Shown: piece after piece, positions 17,860 through 26,308 of the stretch
Layout: every line of letters begins with the position of its first letter
Position numbering within the stretch: the stretch's first letter is position 1
From: Desulfuromonas sp.
GTDB lineage: Bacteria > Desulfobacterota > Desulfuromonadia > Desulfuromonadales > SZUA-401
Direction: 5' to 3'
NCBI GenBank assembly: GCA_002869605.1
Contig: PKUI01000142.1
Coordinates: 1 to 44,331 of the forward strand
Length of the DNA: 44,331 bases
Notes under the pieces: generated by a model
The model's input: the letters and a program-made list of their open reading frames with translations, nothing else
Told to the model about the DNA's origin: nothing
Databases searched by the model: none
Made by a program: the position numbers and the translations under genes

Positions 17860-17862
17860 TTA

Positions 17863-17874
17863 AAGTGATCACTT
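17863..17874. promoter_or_regulatory. Palindrome AAGTGATCACTT upstream of the zinc-ribbon gene
   Basis: A perfect 12-nt inverted repeat directly abuts the start region of the 59-aa zinc-ribbon gene. It could be an operator or could hide the ribosome binding region in a hairpin. Its role is unproven. Confidence 0.35.
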
Positions 17875-17927
17875 AATCTGAGCAAAAAACCGTTTTTACG
17901 ACTTGTATATCAGGTCACGTTTTATTG

Positions 17928-18161
17928 TTATTTTGTGTTCGCGGTAGTCTTAATCTTTGAGAAGTGATTGATGATCATCTCAACCAGCACAAAAGTAAGC
18001 AGCCAAGACACTTGAATGAATTGAAAATAATCGGCGTGTACGTCTAATTTAAGCTCACAAAAACCCAGAAAACACGCGGCGTTGAATATCAAAGATGGTG
18101 CAAACAAAACAGATACAGCAAAAATGGCTAAAATGAACACGATTATTGATTCCGATTTCAT
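17928..18161 (-). CDS. Small two-helix membrane protein
   Basis: From the ATG at 18161 the product is 77 aa with two membrane helices (about 5-30 and 46-65) and a short charged tail KIKTTANTK. The frame also extends 15 codons further upstream to 18206; the shorter form starts right at the first helix and is preferred. No family is recognised. Composition is AT-rich, like the neighbouring zinc-ribbon and SpoIIAA-like genes, with which it shares strand and possibly origin. Confidence 0.5.
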   Translation of the reverse strand: MKSESIIVFILAIFAVSVLFAPSLIFNAACFLGFCELKLDVHADYFQFIQVSWLLTFVLVEMIINHFSKIKTTANTK

Positions 18162-18206
18162 GCATTTAGTCCCCACACCAACGTTGCTATTAAAATCACA
18201 TCTCAA

Positions 18207-18672
18207 ACAATAAGGTTATTTCAGCAATAGGCACATGGCCCCGACACTCGAAGCGAGAAGAAAAACGCCCAAGAGGCTCCTCTTCCCTCCCAAACAGAAC
18301 CATGTACCGGTGTTAGTTCGATGCGTGTCCGCCCGAAAAACAGGTAGTTTTTCAAATTTAGTCTTGTAGAGATCCATAAAACTTGTAAGCCGGGATGGGC
18401 GCTTTCATGCATTTGATGACAAAGTCACGTCACTTTTTTGCTCCAAGCCTTATATTCACAAGAAATATGCCAACCAAGTCACTGCAAAGACGGTTCAAAA
18501 CTCCTAAGCGTTTGTCGCCCAAAATTTGACGTAGTTTTGACCCTTTACCGCGAACAGCCAACGAATCCATCCCTGTTAGCCGCTTAGGCTTGCTGGCAAC
18601 ATTTTGGCACTAATGTCTCTATCGATTAACGATCAAAACTCACGAGAGGGGTATGTGTATGGGGCGGACTGT
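18207..18672. other. Gene-poor AT-rich stretch
   Basis: No reading frame here has a ribosome site plus a recognisable protein. Short frames on both strands look random. No tRNA, repeat array or insertion-sequence end was seen. Confidence 0.5.
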
Positions 18673-18702
18673 AAAAAAAGACGGCCATTTGCATGACCGT
18701 CT
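18673..18702 (-). terminator. Intrinsic terminator, minus strand
   Basis: On the minus strand GACGG-T-CAT pairs with ATG-G-CCGTC around GCAA and is followed by seven T residues. It lies about 100 nt beyond another minus-strand terminator (18793-18825). It may be a back-up for the sensor kinase message or the end of a short RNA that begins between the two. Confidence 0.75.
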
Positions 18703-18792
18703 CATAAGTCCTGTTATTTCTAGTAGGAGAGTAAAAATAGAGCCCCTCGCCTGCAGTGGCGGACAGAAGGCCCAAGGCTTCGCAGGTATTAT

Positions 18793-18825
18793 TAAACGAA
18801 AAAGGCTGCCCTCAGCAGGACAGCC
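18793..18825 (-). terminator. Terminator of the CxxCH sensor kinase gene
   Basis: GGCTGTCC-TGCTGA-GGGCAGCC on the minus strand is followed by TTTTTCGTTT. It lies about 190 nt after the stop of the large kinase at 19012, with no supported gene in between. Confidence 0.75.
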
Positions 18826-19011
18826 CTTCTCACCTTCGTTGCACTAGCGGTAAAAGAGAGAGAATTTAATACTATGAAATGACTACAAATTTATCTATCA
18901 GGAAAATCCTGATATTTTGCCATGCTCAGATCGACGCGCAAGACGCCCTCATGTCCCGCCGCCGTATTCAATGCAAAACTTAGCAATGGGTTTGAGTGGG
19001 GGAGATATCTC

Positions 19012-22000
19012 TTAATTAGACTGTGGAGTAATAGGCAGTTCAACAATGGCACGAGTATATTCGCCGAACAGACTTTCAAAACGGATCATCCCCTCATGCG
19101 AATGGATAATATCCTCACTAATACTCAACCCCAGGCCAGTGCCGACACCTACGCCCTTTGTCGTGTAGAAGGGTTTAAATATGCGGGCAAGGTTTCGTTT
19201 GGCAATACCTGTACCATTATCCTCAAATGAAAACTCAACACATTTTTTGTCATATTTTTCTATCTGTTTGACCGAGATAGATATATTTTTTTTGCCATCA
19301 CCGTTACCAAACTTTTCATTAAGGGCATGACGAGCATTACTTAATAGGTTAATAAACACCTGTTCAATCTGATTTGCGTTACAGTTTAGTAATGGCAACC
19401 CGTCTTCAAGATGTTGCTCGATAACGATGTCTTCCTTCTTTAGCTGCGAGGAGATGAGTGTCACCGGAACGTCAACAAGATCATAGACACTATGCCGCTT
19501 AAATACGTTCTTATCATCACGGGAAAACGAAAGCATTTTCTTTACAATCTCGGCAATACGTTCCCCCTCCTTAATAATTCGACCCAAAAGATCTTTGTGT
19601 GCTTCGTCGACGATCCTATCCCTGAGAATGTCAGCGTAGTTGATCACCCCACTGATAGGGTTGTTTATCTCGTGAGCAACACCGGCTGACAATTCACCCA
19701 ATGACGCGAGTTGAGAAGTTCTAATCGCCTGAGCCTGGTGTTTATATCGATCGGTTATATCGGTATCAACACCGCGATAGCCAAGGACTTTCCCCGTAGC
19801 ATCTTTGATCGGCACACCACTTGTTGACAACAGAACCTCATGGCCGTTTTTATGCACAATCCAGTTCTCATAGTTTCTGAACGGCGTCCCTTGGACAAAA
19901 GTCCCCTTGACGAATTCCCTGGCATCTTTAGCCTGTTCATCAGTCATGAAATCGAAACAGGATTTCCCCAGAATTTCTTCCGCGATGTATCCGATAACAT
20001 CGACAGACTTTTCAGACGAGAAGGTATAGATCCCGTCATAGTCGACCTCCCATATCCAGTCCCCGATACTGAAGGCGATATCTTCGAATCTTTTTACATT
20101 CTGCTCCAGTTCTATCTCTGCCTGCCTGCGCGAGACCGTTTCCCAGGCCATGTCCGCAAGCCTTTGGATGGTTTGCACATCATCCTCTGAATAATCCGCA
20201 TCCTTGTTGCCAACGGCAAGTACTGCAACCACCTTGTTGTAACGCAATACCGGAACGAGGAGCTGCCTTGTAACCGGGGCATGCCCTTCCGGCAAGCCTT
20301 TTTTGTGCGTTAAGGCGGAGTAGTCATTGTGAATAACCGGTTTCTTCTCGTGGACGCCGTCGGCCCAGACACCCGCGTTTGCGAGGGGGTAATGTTGTTC
20401 TTTCAGTTCGACCGAGCAGAAACTGGCCAGCGTATTCTTCGACCATGCCTGTAACGAAACGGTTACCTGATCATCATCGACAAAGTGGTAAAAGCCGATC
20501 TTGCTTTGCGTCAAAGCTTCGGCTTCATCTAAAAATTTCTGCAACAATGCTTCGATTGAATGTTGTGCCGCGAATTCGGACAAGCGCAAAAGAGCGTCAC
20601 GAATGTTTTCATCGTGCACCCTGGCAGAGACGTCTCGGGCAACCCCGATGACCTGATCCCCAAACGGAGTCTGTATTTTGGACACGGTAACTTCTACAGG
20701 CAACTGGGAACCGTTTTTCCTTTGATGTGCCGTGGTTAACAGCGTCGACTCACCATACTCAATGGAATCGAAAAAACCCTGCAAGTCTTCAATTGCGGTT
20801 GCTTTTGCGTCGAGATCACGAACATTTAGTTGCAGTAATTCGTTTTTTGTATAGCCCGTCGAAAGACAGGCCTTATTGTTTGCGTGTAGCAACTGACCAT
20901 GCGTATCTGAAACGAAGATCGGGTCAGATGCCTGCTCGAAAAGAAGATTCATTCTTTGATCGTTTTCCTTGTCTTTTGTCACATCGACAAAGAAACCGAA
21001 AAGCTTTTCCGGACCATTTAGCCCCACCTGTACGCTGACTATGTCATGAATCCAGACCATACTTCCGTCAGCACGTACAGCACGATAAATAAAATCGTGA
21101 TCTTCCCCCTTTTTCGTCGCCGACAAACAGTACTCAACCGAGGCATCACGGTCTTCGGCATGCAGCATCCTTATCCATGAGTCCATATCCGCCCAGTAGC
21201 TGGACGGATAACCGAACATCTCTTCAATTGCCGGACCGACATAGGTGAACTTTTGCGTGGCAATATCAAGTTCCCACGGAACGGCTTTCGTCTTTTCTAC
21301 GAGGCGACGAAATTTTTCTTCACTCCGCCGAACGGTGTCGGTTCTTCTGTTAATTGCATTCTTTGTCGCAACTAAAAATATGATACCGATGATCCAGATC
21401 AGCAGGTGGATTACATTGTTTTCTAAAACAGTTCCTTCAATTAACTGAAGATAGGGTTCCAAAGGCACAGACACACTGATGCCGCCGCGGATATCTCCGA
21501 CAGTGTAACCTTGCTCTGCGTGACACTTCAGACATATCTCCTCAACAACCATCGGGTACATTTCACGCAGATAGGCCGTGCCGCCTATTTCGGTCAGGCC
21601 CTTGTATTCGGTTTCACCTTTTTCAAAGCTGTTGAGCGCCTCTTTTTCCCATGCATCAGGAGCATTTTCAGGCCGAATCACCTTAAGACTCGTAATATGC
21701 CCCTTAACACCATACTGTTCAGCCGCCATTTCATGGACCTGGCGCGTCATGTACGCGGGATTGATGAGGGTTAACGATTTCCCCGAGGGGGTTTGAATGT
21801 CACGTTCGGGGATATTCTTCAGGTACGGATTGGCCGGTGAATTTTCGGTGATCGGAACATAGAGGCCGCCATGGCTTGCAGCCCAACGCCGGTATAAAAG
21901 GTCCTTGTTGTAACTTGCCCTCGCCTCGGCTGAGGCAATTTCGATATACGACTGCCTAGTCTTGGTATTTTCGTGCCACGCAAACGACACTATCAAAAGC

Positions 22001-22059
22001 GTCAAACACAAAAACAATAAATACCAGCTCTTATGGGAATCAAAACTTGAAGCACGCAT
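19012..22059 (-). CDS. Sensor histidine kinase with CxxCH (heme-type) sensory domain, PAS and GAF domains
   Basis: The start is set at the ATG at 22059, with GGAG 8 nt upstream, giving 1015 aa. Order: N-terminal membrane helix; an extracytoplasmic Tll0287-like (DUF3365) domain (about 40-195) with a single heme c motif CLKCH near 180; a second membrane helix near 215-235; two PAS domains (about 250-490); a GAF domain (about 500-640); a third PAS (about 660-790); HisKA with GVAHEINNPISG; and HATPase with the N box (FINLLSNARHALNE) and G boxes. It probably senses redox state or small gases through a covalently bound heme and signals by phosphotransfer. No response regulator is adjacent. It sits in an AT-rich stretch, suggesting acquisition. 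Confidence 0.9.
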   Translation of the reverse strand: MRASSFDSHKSWYLLFLCLTLLIVSFAWHENTKTRQSYIEIASAEARASYNKDLLYRRWAASHGGLYVPITENSPANPYLKNIPERDIQTPSGKSLTLINPAYMTRQVHEMAAEQYGVKGHITSLKVIRPENAPDAWEKEALNSFEKGETEYKGLTEIGGTAYLREMYPMVVEEICLKCHAEQGYTVGDIRGGISVSVPLEPYLQLIEGTVLENNVIHLLIWIIGIIFLVATKNAINRRTDTVRRSEEKFRRLVEKTKAVPWELDIATQKFTYVGPAIEEMFGYPSSYWADMDSWIRMLHAEDRDASVEYCLSATKKGEDHDFIYRAVRADGSMVWIHDIVSVQVGLNGPEKLFGFFVDVTKDKENDQRMNLLFEQASDPIFVSDTHGQLLHANNKACLSTGYTKNELLQLNVRDLDAKATAIEDLQGFFDSIEYGESTLLTTAHQRKNGSQLPVEVTVSKIQTPFGDQVIGVARDVSARVHDENIRDALLRLSEFAAQHSIEALLQKFLDEAEALTQSKIGFYHFVDDDQVTVSLQAWSKNTLASFCSVELKEQHYPLANAGVWADGVHEKKPVIHNDYSALTHKKGLPEGHAPVTRQLLVPVLRYNKVVAVLAVGNKDADYSEDDVQTIQRLADMAWETVSRRQAEIELEQNVKRFEDIAFSIGDWIWEVDYDGIYTFSSEKSVDVIGYIAEEILGKSCFDFMTDEQAKDAREFVKGTFVQGTPFRNYENWIVHKNGHEVLLSTSGVPIKDATGKVLGYRGVDTDITDRYKHQAQAIRTSQLASLGELSAGVAHEINNPISGVINYADILRDRIVDEAHKDLLGRIIKEGERIAEIVKKMLSFSRDDKNVFKRHSVYDLVDVPVTLISSQLKKEDIVIEQHLEDGLPLLNCNANQIEQVFINLLSNARHALNEKFGNGDGKKNISISVKQIEKYDKKCVEFSFEDNGTGIAKRNLARIFKPFYTTKGVGVGTGLGLSISEDIIHSHEGMIRFESLFGEYTRAIVELPITPQSN

Positions 22060-22086
22060 GCGTTGTTCTCCAGGGCAGGACATCAA

Positions 22087-22371
22087 AACATAAAAACATA
22101 AGAAAATTGCAAGCCTCGCGCCATACCTCGTTTCTTTTTTACGGACGAAAATGAAGCGAGCTGTGCTGGTTATCGCACGAATGTGGCGTGAAAGTACAAT
22201 TTACAGGCTACGTCTTACGGCTTATGAGAAGGCTATTTAGCCAAACAGGAATGGTTCCCTCCCCTGCTCATCAAGAAACAGCTAACCTTCAGGCTCACAC
22301 GATGCTCCGCCTTTCTGGGTGAGTAGCCTGCTTCACTTCAGAACTATTTCAGCAGTAGCTTCCACACAGCA
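22087..22371. other. Non-coding stretch with hairpin-rich sequence
   Basis: About 285 nt between the kinase start and the terminator of the ankyrin gene hold no supported protein gene. The minus strand reads like structured RNA (for example AGGCGGAGCATCGTGTGAGC near 22295-22314), reminiscent of a decayed intron or mobile RNA, but I cannot assign a family. Confidence 0.3.
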
Positions 22372-22405
22372 TAAAAAAACGCCTGCGCAGGTTTTTGCGC
22401 AGACG
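22372..22405 (-). terminator. Terminator of the ankyrin-repeat gene
   Basis: CGTCTGCGCA pairs with TGCGCAGGCG around AAAACC on the minus strand, followed by TTTTTTTAT, about 36 nt after the stop at 22441. Confidence 0.85.
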
Positions 22406-22440
22406 TCCCCTCTTTCAACAAGCTATCAAACCGCAGTATA

Positions 22441-22980
22441 TCAATACCCCCGCTCTTTCAGGTAGACCTCCAGATCATCATGCTTCAACACCGCGGCAAA
22501 TGCGCTTGGAGAATACCCCTCTTCATTTTCTATGGGTGCCGCTCCAAGCTCGATCAGCTGTTCGACAGCCTCAACGTTCGCCTGTGCAACCGCTTCCATC
22601 AACGGGGTAAAGCCACACTCCCCCTGCGCGTTCAGATCTGCACCAGCCGCCACCAGCAGCTGGATGGCCTCGCAGTCTCCCCAGGTGGCGGCGATATGCA
22701 GCGGCGTCGTGCCAAACAGCCCCAGACTGCCCGGGTCCGTCACCTGGACACCACTGAAATAGGCGGTCTCTGCGATGCGTTGCAAAAGCCCTTCAATGGT
22801 GCTCATGTCTGCCTGCTCGCTGACAGCCTCGACGAAGCAGGTAACGTCAGCGCCACAGAAAGGGCAGTAACTCAGGTGCCACAGCTCAGGGATAAACCAG
22901 GCGGTGCCCTCCCCGGGCGCGGACCGCACCACCTCGCCGGCTTCAACGCTCCGTGCAAATCGCTGACAGCAATAGCCCAT
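22441..22980 (-). CDS. Ankyrin-repeat protein with an N-terminal cysteine-rich part
   Basis: The frame is open much further upstream but overlaps cobO there. I use the ATG at 22980 (MGYCCQRF), with AGGA 8 nt upstream, giving 179 aa; an ATG at 22989 is an alternative. The N-terminus has CC and YCPFCGAD, possibly one zinc site. From about residue 80 there are two to three ankyrin repeats: FGTTPLHIAATWGDCEAIQLLVAAGADLN-type, then GFTPLMEAVAQANVEAVEQLIELGA, then a degenerate third. It should mediate protein contacts. It follows cobO by 35 nt on the same strand and has its own terminator, so it probably ends the fbp-cobO transcription unit. Confidence 0.78.
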   Translation of the reverse strand: MGYCCQRFARSVEAGEVVRSAPGEGTAWFIPELWHLSYCPFCGADVTCFVEAVSEQADMSTIEGLLQRIAETAYFSGVQVTDPGSLGLFGTTPLHIAATWGDCEAIQLLVAAGADLNAQGECGFTPLMEAVAQANVEAVEQLIELGAAPIENEEGYSPSAFAAVLKHDDLEVYLKERGY

Positions 22981-23015
22981 TAGGTTCATCCTGGAAACAA
23001 GACCGGGGGTCGTCT

Positions 23016-23594
23016 CTAAAAGTCGATCCCCGGCTGCGGTTCGATTTTCTTGCGGTAAGCGTGCTTGATCTCGTTGACCTCGCTGACCGTATCGGCCCGC
23101 TCGATCAGTTCTTCGTGCGCGTGACGCCCGGTGAGAATGACGTGCATCTTCACCGGGCGCGCATCGAGGAGTGCATGTACCTGCTCCAGGTCGACCAACC
23201 TGAGCTTGAGGGCATTGTTGATTTCGTCGAGCACCAGCAGATCGAACCCACCCGAGGTGATTTTTTCCATCGCCAGCGCAATGGCGTCCTGGGCGTTGGC
23301 GCGATGCTCGTCCTTGGAGTAGGGGTTTCCGTGCAAACCGCAAAACCCTTTGCCGGTGGCGTGCAGTTCGACCAGGTCGCCGAGCCGTTTAACCCCGTCC
23401 CATTCCCCGGAGTAGAGGTCCCCCTTCATGAACTGGATGATACAGGTTTTCAACCCGTGGCCAGAGGCACGCAGCACCATTCCCATGGCCGAGGTGGTCT
23501 TCCCCTTGCCATTGCCGGTGATGATCACCACCAAACCCTGGGGATGTTTCGGTTCGAGCCTGTCAACCTTGAGCGGCGGCTTACCCTGCCCCAC
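23016..23594 (-). CDS. cobO: Cob(I)yrinic acid a,c-diamide adenosyltransferase
   Basis: The 192-aa protein matches the CobA/CobO/BtuR family that attaches the adenosyl group to corrinoid cobalt. It has the P-loop GNGKGKTTSA (about 27-36), the conserved IIQFMKGD, the switch region LDEINNALKLRLV and the late VILTGRHAHEELI motif. The length is typical. It lies 15 nt downstream of fbp on the same strand, so they are likely cotranscribed. No other cobalamin gene is in the window. Confidence 0.95.
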   Translation of the reverse strand: MGQGKPPLKVDRLEPKHPQGLVVIITGNGKGKTTSAMGMVLRASGHGLKTCIIQFMKGDLYSGEWDGVKRLGDLVELHATGKGFCGLHGNPYSKDEHRANAQDAIALAMEKITSGGFDLLVLDEINNALKLRLVDLEQVHALLDARPVKMHVILTGRHAHEELIERADTVSEVNEIKHAYRKKIEPQPGIDF

Positions 23595-23609
23595 GATCTC
23601 CTCCTGAGC

Positions 23610-24551
23610 CTAGCCGAGCTCGGCGATCAGCCGTTCGGCCAGCTCGACTTCCTTGCGGCAACCGATAAACAGCGGCTCGGTCTGATCAATACTCTCCGGC
23701 TGAACATCGAGGATTGGAATCTTGCCATTACTCGCTGCGCCGCCGGCCTGTTCCATGATAAAGGCCATCGGGTTGAGCTCGTACAACAGGCGGAGTTTGC
23801 CCTGCGGCTTCCCCTTGAGATGAGGATAGAGAAACATCCCCTTGCCCTTGAGCAGAATCTGATTGAAGTCGGGAACCAGGCCGCCGCTGTAGCGGAGCTT
23901 GGAGCCTTCCTCCTCAAGCTTGCTGACGAGTGCCTCAACCCCCTTGGAGTAGAGGTTGCGCTGGCCACCGGGGGAGTAGATGCCGCCGCTCTCGGCGAGG
24001 AGACTGACCTTCTGGGTGAGGGTGTATTCCATCAGGTGGTTCATGTTGAATTCATACACACCATCGCCGCTGGTGTAGACCAGCGTGGTGCGCGGGCCAT
24101 AGAGCACATACAGAGCGGCGATCTGCTTACGGCCCGGCTGCATGATATCGTCCCCCTCGAAGATCGACACAATGGTCCCGACGGCGAGGTTGACATCGAC
24201 CAGCGACGAGCCATCGAGAGGATCGTAGGCCACTGCAAAGCGGCCACTACCGTTACTGTCGACCTTGATGATCTCATCGGTCTCCTCGGAGACAATGGTA
24301 TTGACCACCCCGGAATAGGTGAGACGTTTGCGCAGAATACGATCGGAGAGCACATCGAGTGCGAGCTGCTCTTCGCCGTAAAGGTTCGAGGTGCCCGCCA
24401 CAGCGAGGTCACCGGTGCGGATCGAGTTGACAATGTATTTTGAAGCGTCGGCAATCTCACAGATCAGGCGGGTGAGGTCACGATCAATCTCTTTTTCGCG
24501 CAGGTGGCGACGCAGGTCTATCTGCATCGGGGTTTTCCCTGGTTCTCCCAT
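23610..24551 (-). CDS. fbp: Fructose-1,6-bisphosphatase class 1
   Basis: The 313-aa enzyme hydrolyses fructose 1,6-bisphosphate to fructose 6-phosphate in gluconeogenesis. Class 1 motifs are present: VSEETDEI, the metal/active-site motif AYDPLDGSSLVDVN, and the ELNPMAFIMEQAGG stretch near the end. AAGGAG lies 8 nt before the ATG at 24551, so I prefer this start to in-frame ATGs at 24557 and 24572. Gluconeogenesis fits an organism growing on acetate or other small organic acids. cobO follows directly. Confidence 0.95.
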   Translation of the reverse strand: MGEPGKTPMQIDLRRHLREKEIDRDLTRLICEIADASKYIVNSIRTGDLAVAGTSNLYGEEQLALDVLSDRILRKRLTYSGVVNTIVSEETDEIIKVDSNGSGRFAVAYDPLDGSSLVDVNLAVGTIVSIFEGDDIMQPGRKQIAALYVLYGPRTTLVYTSGDGVYEFNMNHLMEYTLTQKVSLLAESGGIYSPGGQRNLYSKGVEALVSKLEEEGSKLRYSGGLVPDFNQILLKGKGMFLYPHLKGKPQGKLRLLYELNPMAFIMEQAGGAASNGKIPILDVQPESIDQTEPLFIGCRKEVELAERLIAELG

Positions 24552-24641
24552 GTTCATCGCTCCTTCAGTCATTGATATACTAAATTAGGCCGGTAGTGTA
24601 ACGTTATCCGCTGCCGCAGGCAAGTAACTGCTCCACCTTGC

Positions 24642-24669
24642 TTGACGCAGGTGGCAGAGGCGCTATGAT
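24642..24669 (+). promoter_or_regulatory. Sigma-70 promoter of the coiled-coil protein gene
   Basis: TTGACG and TATGAT with a 16-nt spacer stand 48 nt upstream of the start at 24717. This is one of the best vegetative promoters in the window. Confidence 0.65.
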
Positions 24670-24716
24670 TTCAGATACTTGCCACCTTACATTCAATGAC
24701 TACAGGGGAGATATCC

Positions 24717-25094
24717 ATGAGCGAAGAGGAGACGAATCAGGATCAGGGACAGCAGGAGGAGTCGATCGAGGCACGCTTCAAGGAGACCACCGAAAAGCTT
24801 TGGGAGAAGACCCGCAAGACCTTCTCCAGTGCGACCCATACCGCGGGACAGTACGGGCGGGTCGTTCAAAAGAAAATCGACCTTGGCGCACTGCACCGAA
24901 AAATCAACGCCGCCCACAGCGACCTTGGCCAGTTGATCGACAAGGGGCGTATGGAAGAGAACGAGAAGGTACTTGAAAGTGACGAGGTTCAGACCGTTTT
25001 CACACGCCTCGACGACTTGAAACAGCAGGCGGCTGAACTGGAGCAGGAAATCGAGGAACTCAAGGACGAAGCCCGGACCAGTGAAGACCGGTAG
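24717..25094 (+). CDS. Small coiled-coil protein of unknown function
   Basis: The start at 24717 has GGGGAG 6 nt upstream; the product is 125 aa. It is highly charged, soluble and helical, with an acidic Gln/Glu-rich N-terminus and a C-terminal coiled coil from about residue 90 (LDDLKQQAAELEQEIEELKDE). No catalytic motif or known family is evident. It has its own strong promoter and terminator, so it is monocistronic. Such short proteins are often stress- or envelope-related, but nothing here proves it. Confidence 0.78.
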   Translation: MSEEETNQDQGQQEESIEARFKETTEKLWEKTRKTFSSATHTAGQYGRVVQKKIDLGALHRKINAAHSDLGQLIDKGRMEENEKVLESDEVQTVFTRLDDLKQQAAELEQEIEELKDEARTSEDR

Positions 25095-25114
25095 AGATGA
25101 CCTAAACAGACATA

Positions 25115-25151
25115 AAAAAGGGACCCGCAGCACGGGTCCCTTCTAGTTTTT
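25115..25151 (+). terminator. Bidirectional terminator
   Basis: GGGACCCG-CAGCA-CGGGTCCC has A residues before it and TTCTAGTTTT after it. It lies between two convergent small genes and probably serves both. Confidence 0.85.
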
Positions 25152-25164
25152 GATGAGGTTGTGG

Positions 25165-25383
25165 CTAGCGCATATGCTTGCGCGGCCTCGGGATGCTGTG
25201 AAAATGGTTGTCCTTGTACTCGCGGTCCCAGCGCTTCATTTCGCCCTGGATACCATCCTCGACCGCAGACATCTCCGCTGCATGGCGCTCCATGATGTCC
25301 AGATCCCGGTCAAGCATCTGAAGACGCTCGTCGAAGCGGGTTGACGCGACTTCTTCCATCCCACGCAGTTCACGATCAGCCAT
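25165..25383 (-). CDS. Small charged protein of unknown function (72 aa)
   Basis: AAGGAGG at ideal spacing precedes the ATG at 25383. The product is hydrophilic and helical with many Arg, Glu and Asp, and a basic C-terminus IPRPRKHMR. No family is recognised. An extended -10 promoter at about 25475-25483 and a structured leader of about 85 nt precede it, which supports a real gene. Confidence 0.72.
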   Translation of the reverse strand: MADRELRGMEEVASTRFDERLQMLDRDLDIMERHAAEMSAVEDGIQGEMKRWDREYKDNHFHSIPRPRKHMR

Positions 25384-25474
25384 AAAACCTCCTTACCCGG
25401 TCTATGTCCGTCGCTCGCCAGGCCCATTGCCCGGCTTGCCGGCGGACCTCCCTACTAACCTGTTCTGAATTTTT

Positions 25475-25483
25475 ATTATAGCA
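25475..25483 (-). promoter_or_regulatory. Extended -10 promoter for the 72-aa protein gene
   Basis: The minus strand reads TGCTATAAT, a consensus extended -10. A weak -35 (TTCAGT) lies 17 nt upstream of the TATAAT hexamer. The leader between promoter and gene contains a stem GTCCG/CGGAC enclosing further GC-rich pairs (about 25408-25447). Confidence 0.55.
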
Positions 25484-25531
25484 AACGCCAGGGCATCACT
25501 GAAGGAGGCTTTTTAGTCTCAGTGCTATTTT

Positions 25532-26308
25532 CTAAACGGAGGTTTTCCCCTGTGCCAACACCCCGAGCATCGCCTCATGCACCAACCCATTGCTCGCGAC
25601 CACCTGCGGGATAAAGGAATCGAACTCCCCACCGCTGAAATTACTCAACCGCCCCCCGGCCTCGGTGACCAGTAACGCACCGGCAGCAGTATCCCACGGT
25701 TTGAGTTTCATCTCCCAGTAACCATCGAAACGTCCAGCCGCCACGCTGGCCAAATCAAGACTCGCCGCCCCGGGTCGTCTACAGGCCTGAGCCGCCTGCT
25801 GAAAGTTGATGAAATGGTCGTAGTTGTTCAATGAAGAATGCTTGCGATCATAGGGGAAACCGGTGGCCAGCAGCGCCTGGTCGAGTTGCGCAGTCGTTGA
25901 GACCTGTAGCGGCTGGCCGTTGAGGTAAGCACCGCCGCCAAGTTCAGCCTGGTAGAGCTCCTCGTAGCACGGATTGTAGAGCACCCCAGCCACCAGCTGC
26001 TCACCCTTTAGCAGTCCAAGGGAGACTGCGAACCAGGGGAAACCGTGGGCGAAGTTGGTCGTGCCGTCGAGGGGATCGAGCACCCAACAGCGCTCCTTGG
26101 TCCGCCGACCGTAATCCCCCTCCTCGGCAAGAATATCGTCATGCGGGAAACGCTCCCGCAGCAGCTCGACCATCTGCTGTTCCGCGGCGCGATCGGCCTC
26201 AGTGACCAGGTCGACTTCCCCCTTGTGCTCGACTGACACTCCGGTGCGAAACAACTCACGCAGAACATCTCCGCCGGCGCGTGCGATCTCGACGGCATCG
26301 GCGATCAC
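25532..26308 (-). CDS. suhB: Inositol monophosphatase family phosphatase (SuhB-like)
   Basis: I take the GTG at 26308, which overlaps the stop of the upstream EI24 gene (GTGA), giving 258 aa, the usual family length. The frame extends further upstream only in the shadow of that gene. The metal-binding motifs of the family are complete: EEGDYG (about 69), WVLDPLDGTTNF (about 83-94) and the C-terminal WDTAAGALLVTEAGG. The enzyme removes phosphate from inositol monophosphate or related sugars; the E. coli relative also affects rRNA transcription. Substrate cannot be fixed from sequence. Confidence 0.9.
   Translation of the reverse strand: MIADAVEIARAGGDVLRELFRTGVSVEHKGEVDLVTEADRAAEQQMVELLRERFPHDDILAEEGDYGRRTKERCWVLDPLDGTTNFAHGFPWFAVSLGLLKGEQLVAGVLYNPCYEELYQAELGGGAYLNGQPLQVSTTAQLDQALLATGFPYDRKHSSLNNYDHFINFQQAAQACRRPGAASLDLASVAAGRFDGYWEMKLKPWDTAAGALLVTEAGGRLSNFSGGEFDSFIPQVVASNGLVHEAMLGVLAQGKTSV

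Noticed and set aside
18221..18412. Minus-strand frame of 63 codons
   Set aside because: Random-looking composition, no ribosome site and no family pattern.
18700..18800. c-di-GMP (GEMM) riboswitch between the two terminators
   Set aside because: A phrase resembling the conserved GCAAAGCC core was seen on the minus strand, but the partner helix and tetraloop receptor are missing. The same check upstream of the cytochrome gene (35713-36088) was also negative.
18653..18847. Plus-strand frame of 64 codons
   Set aside because: It runs through two terminator hairpins of the opposite strand and has no protein-like features.
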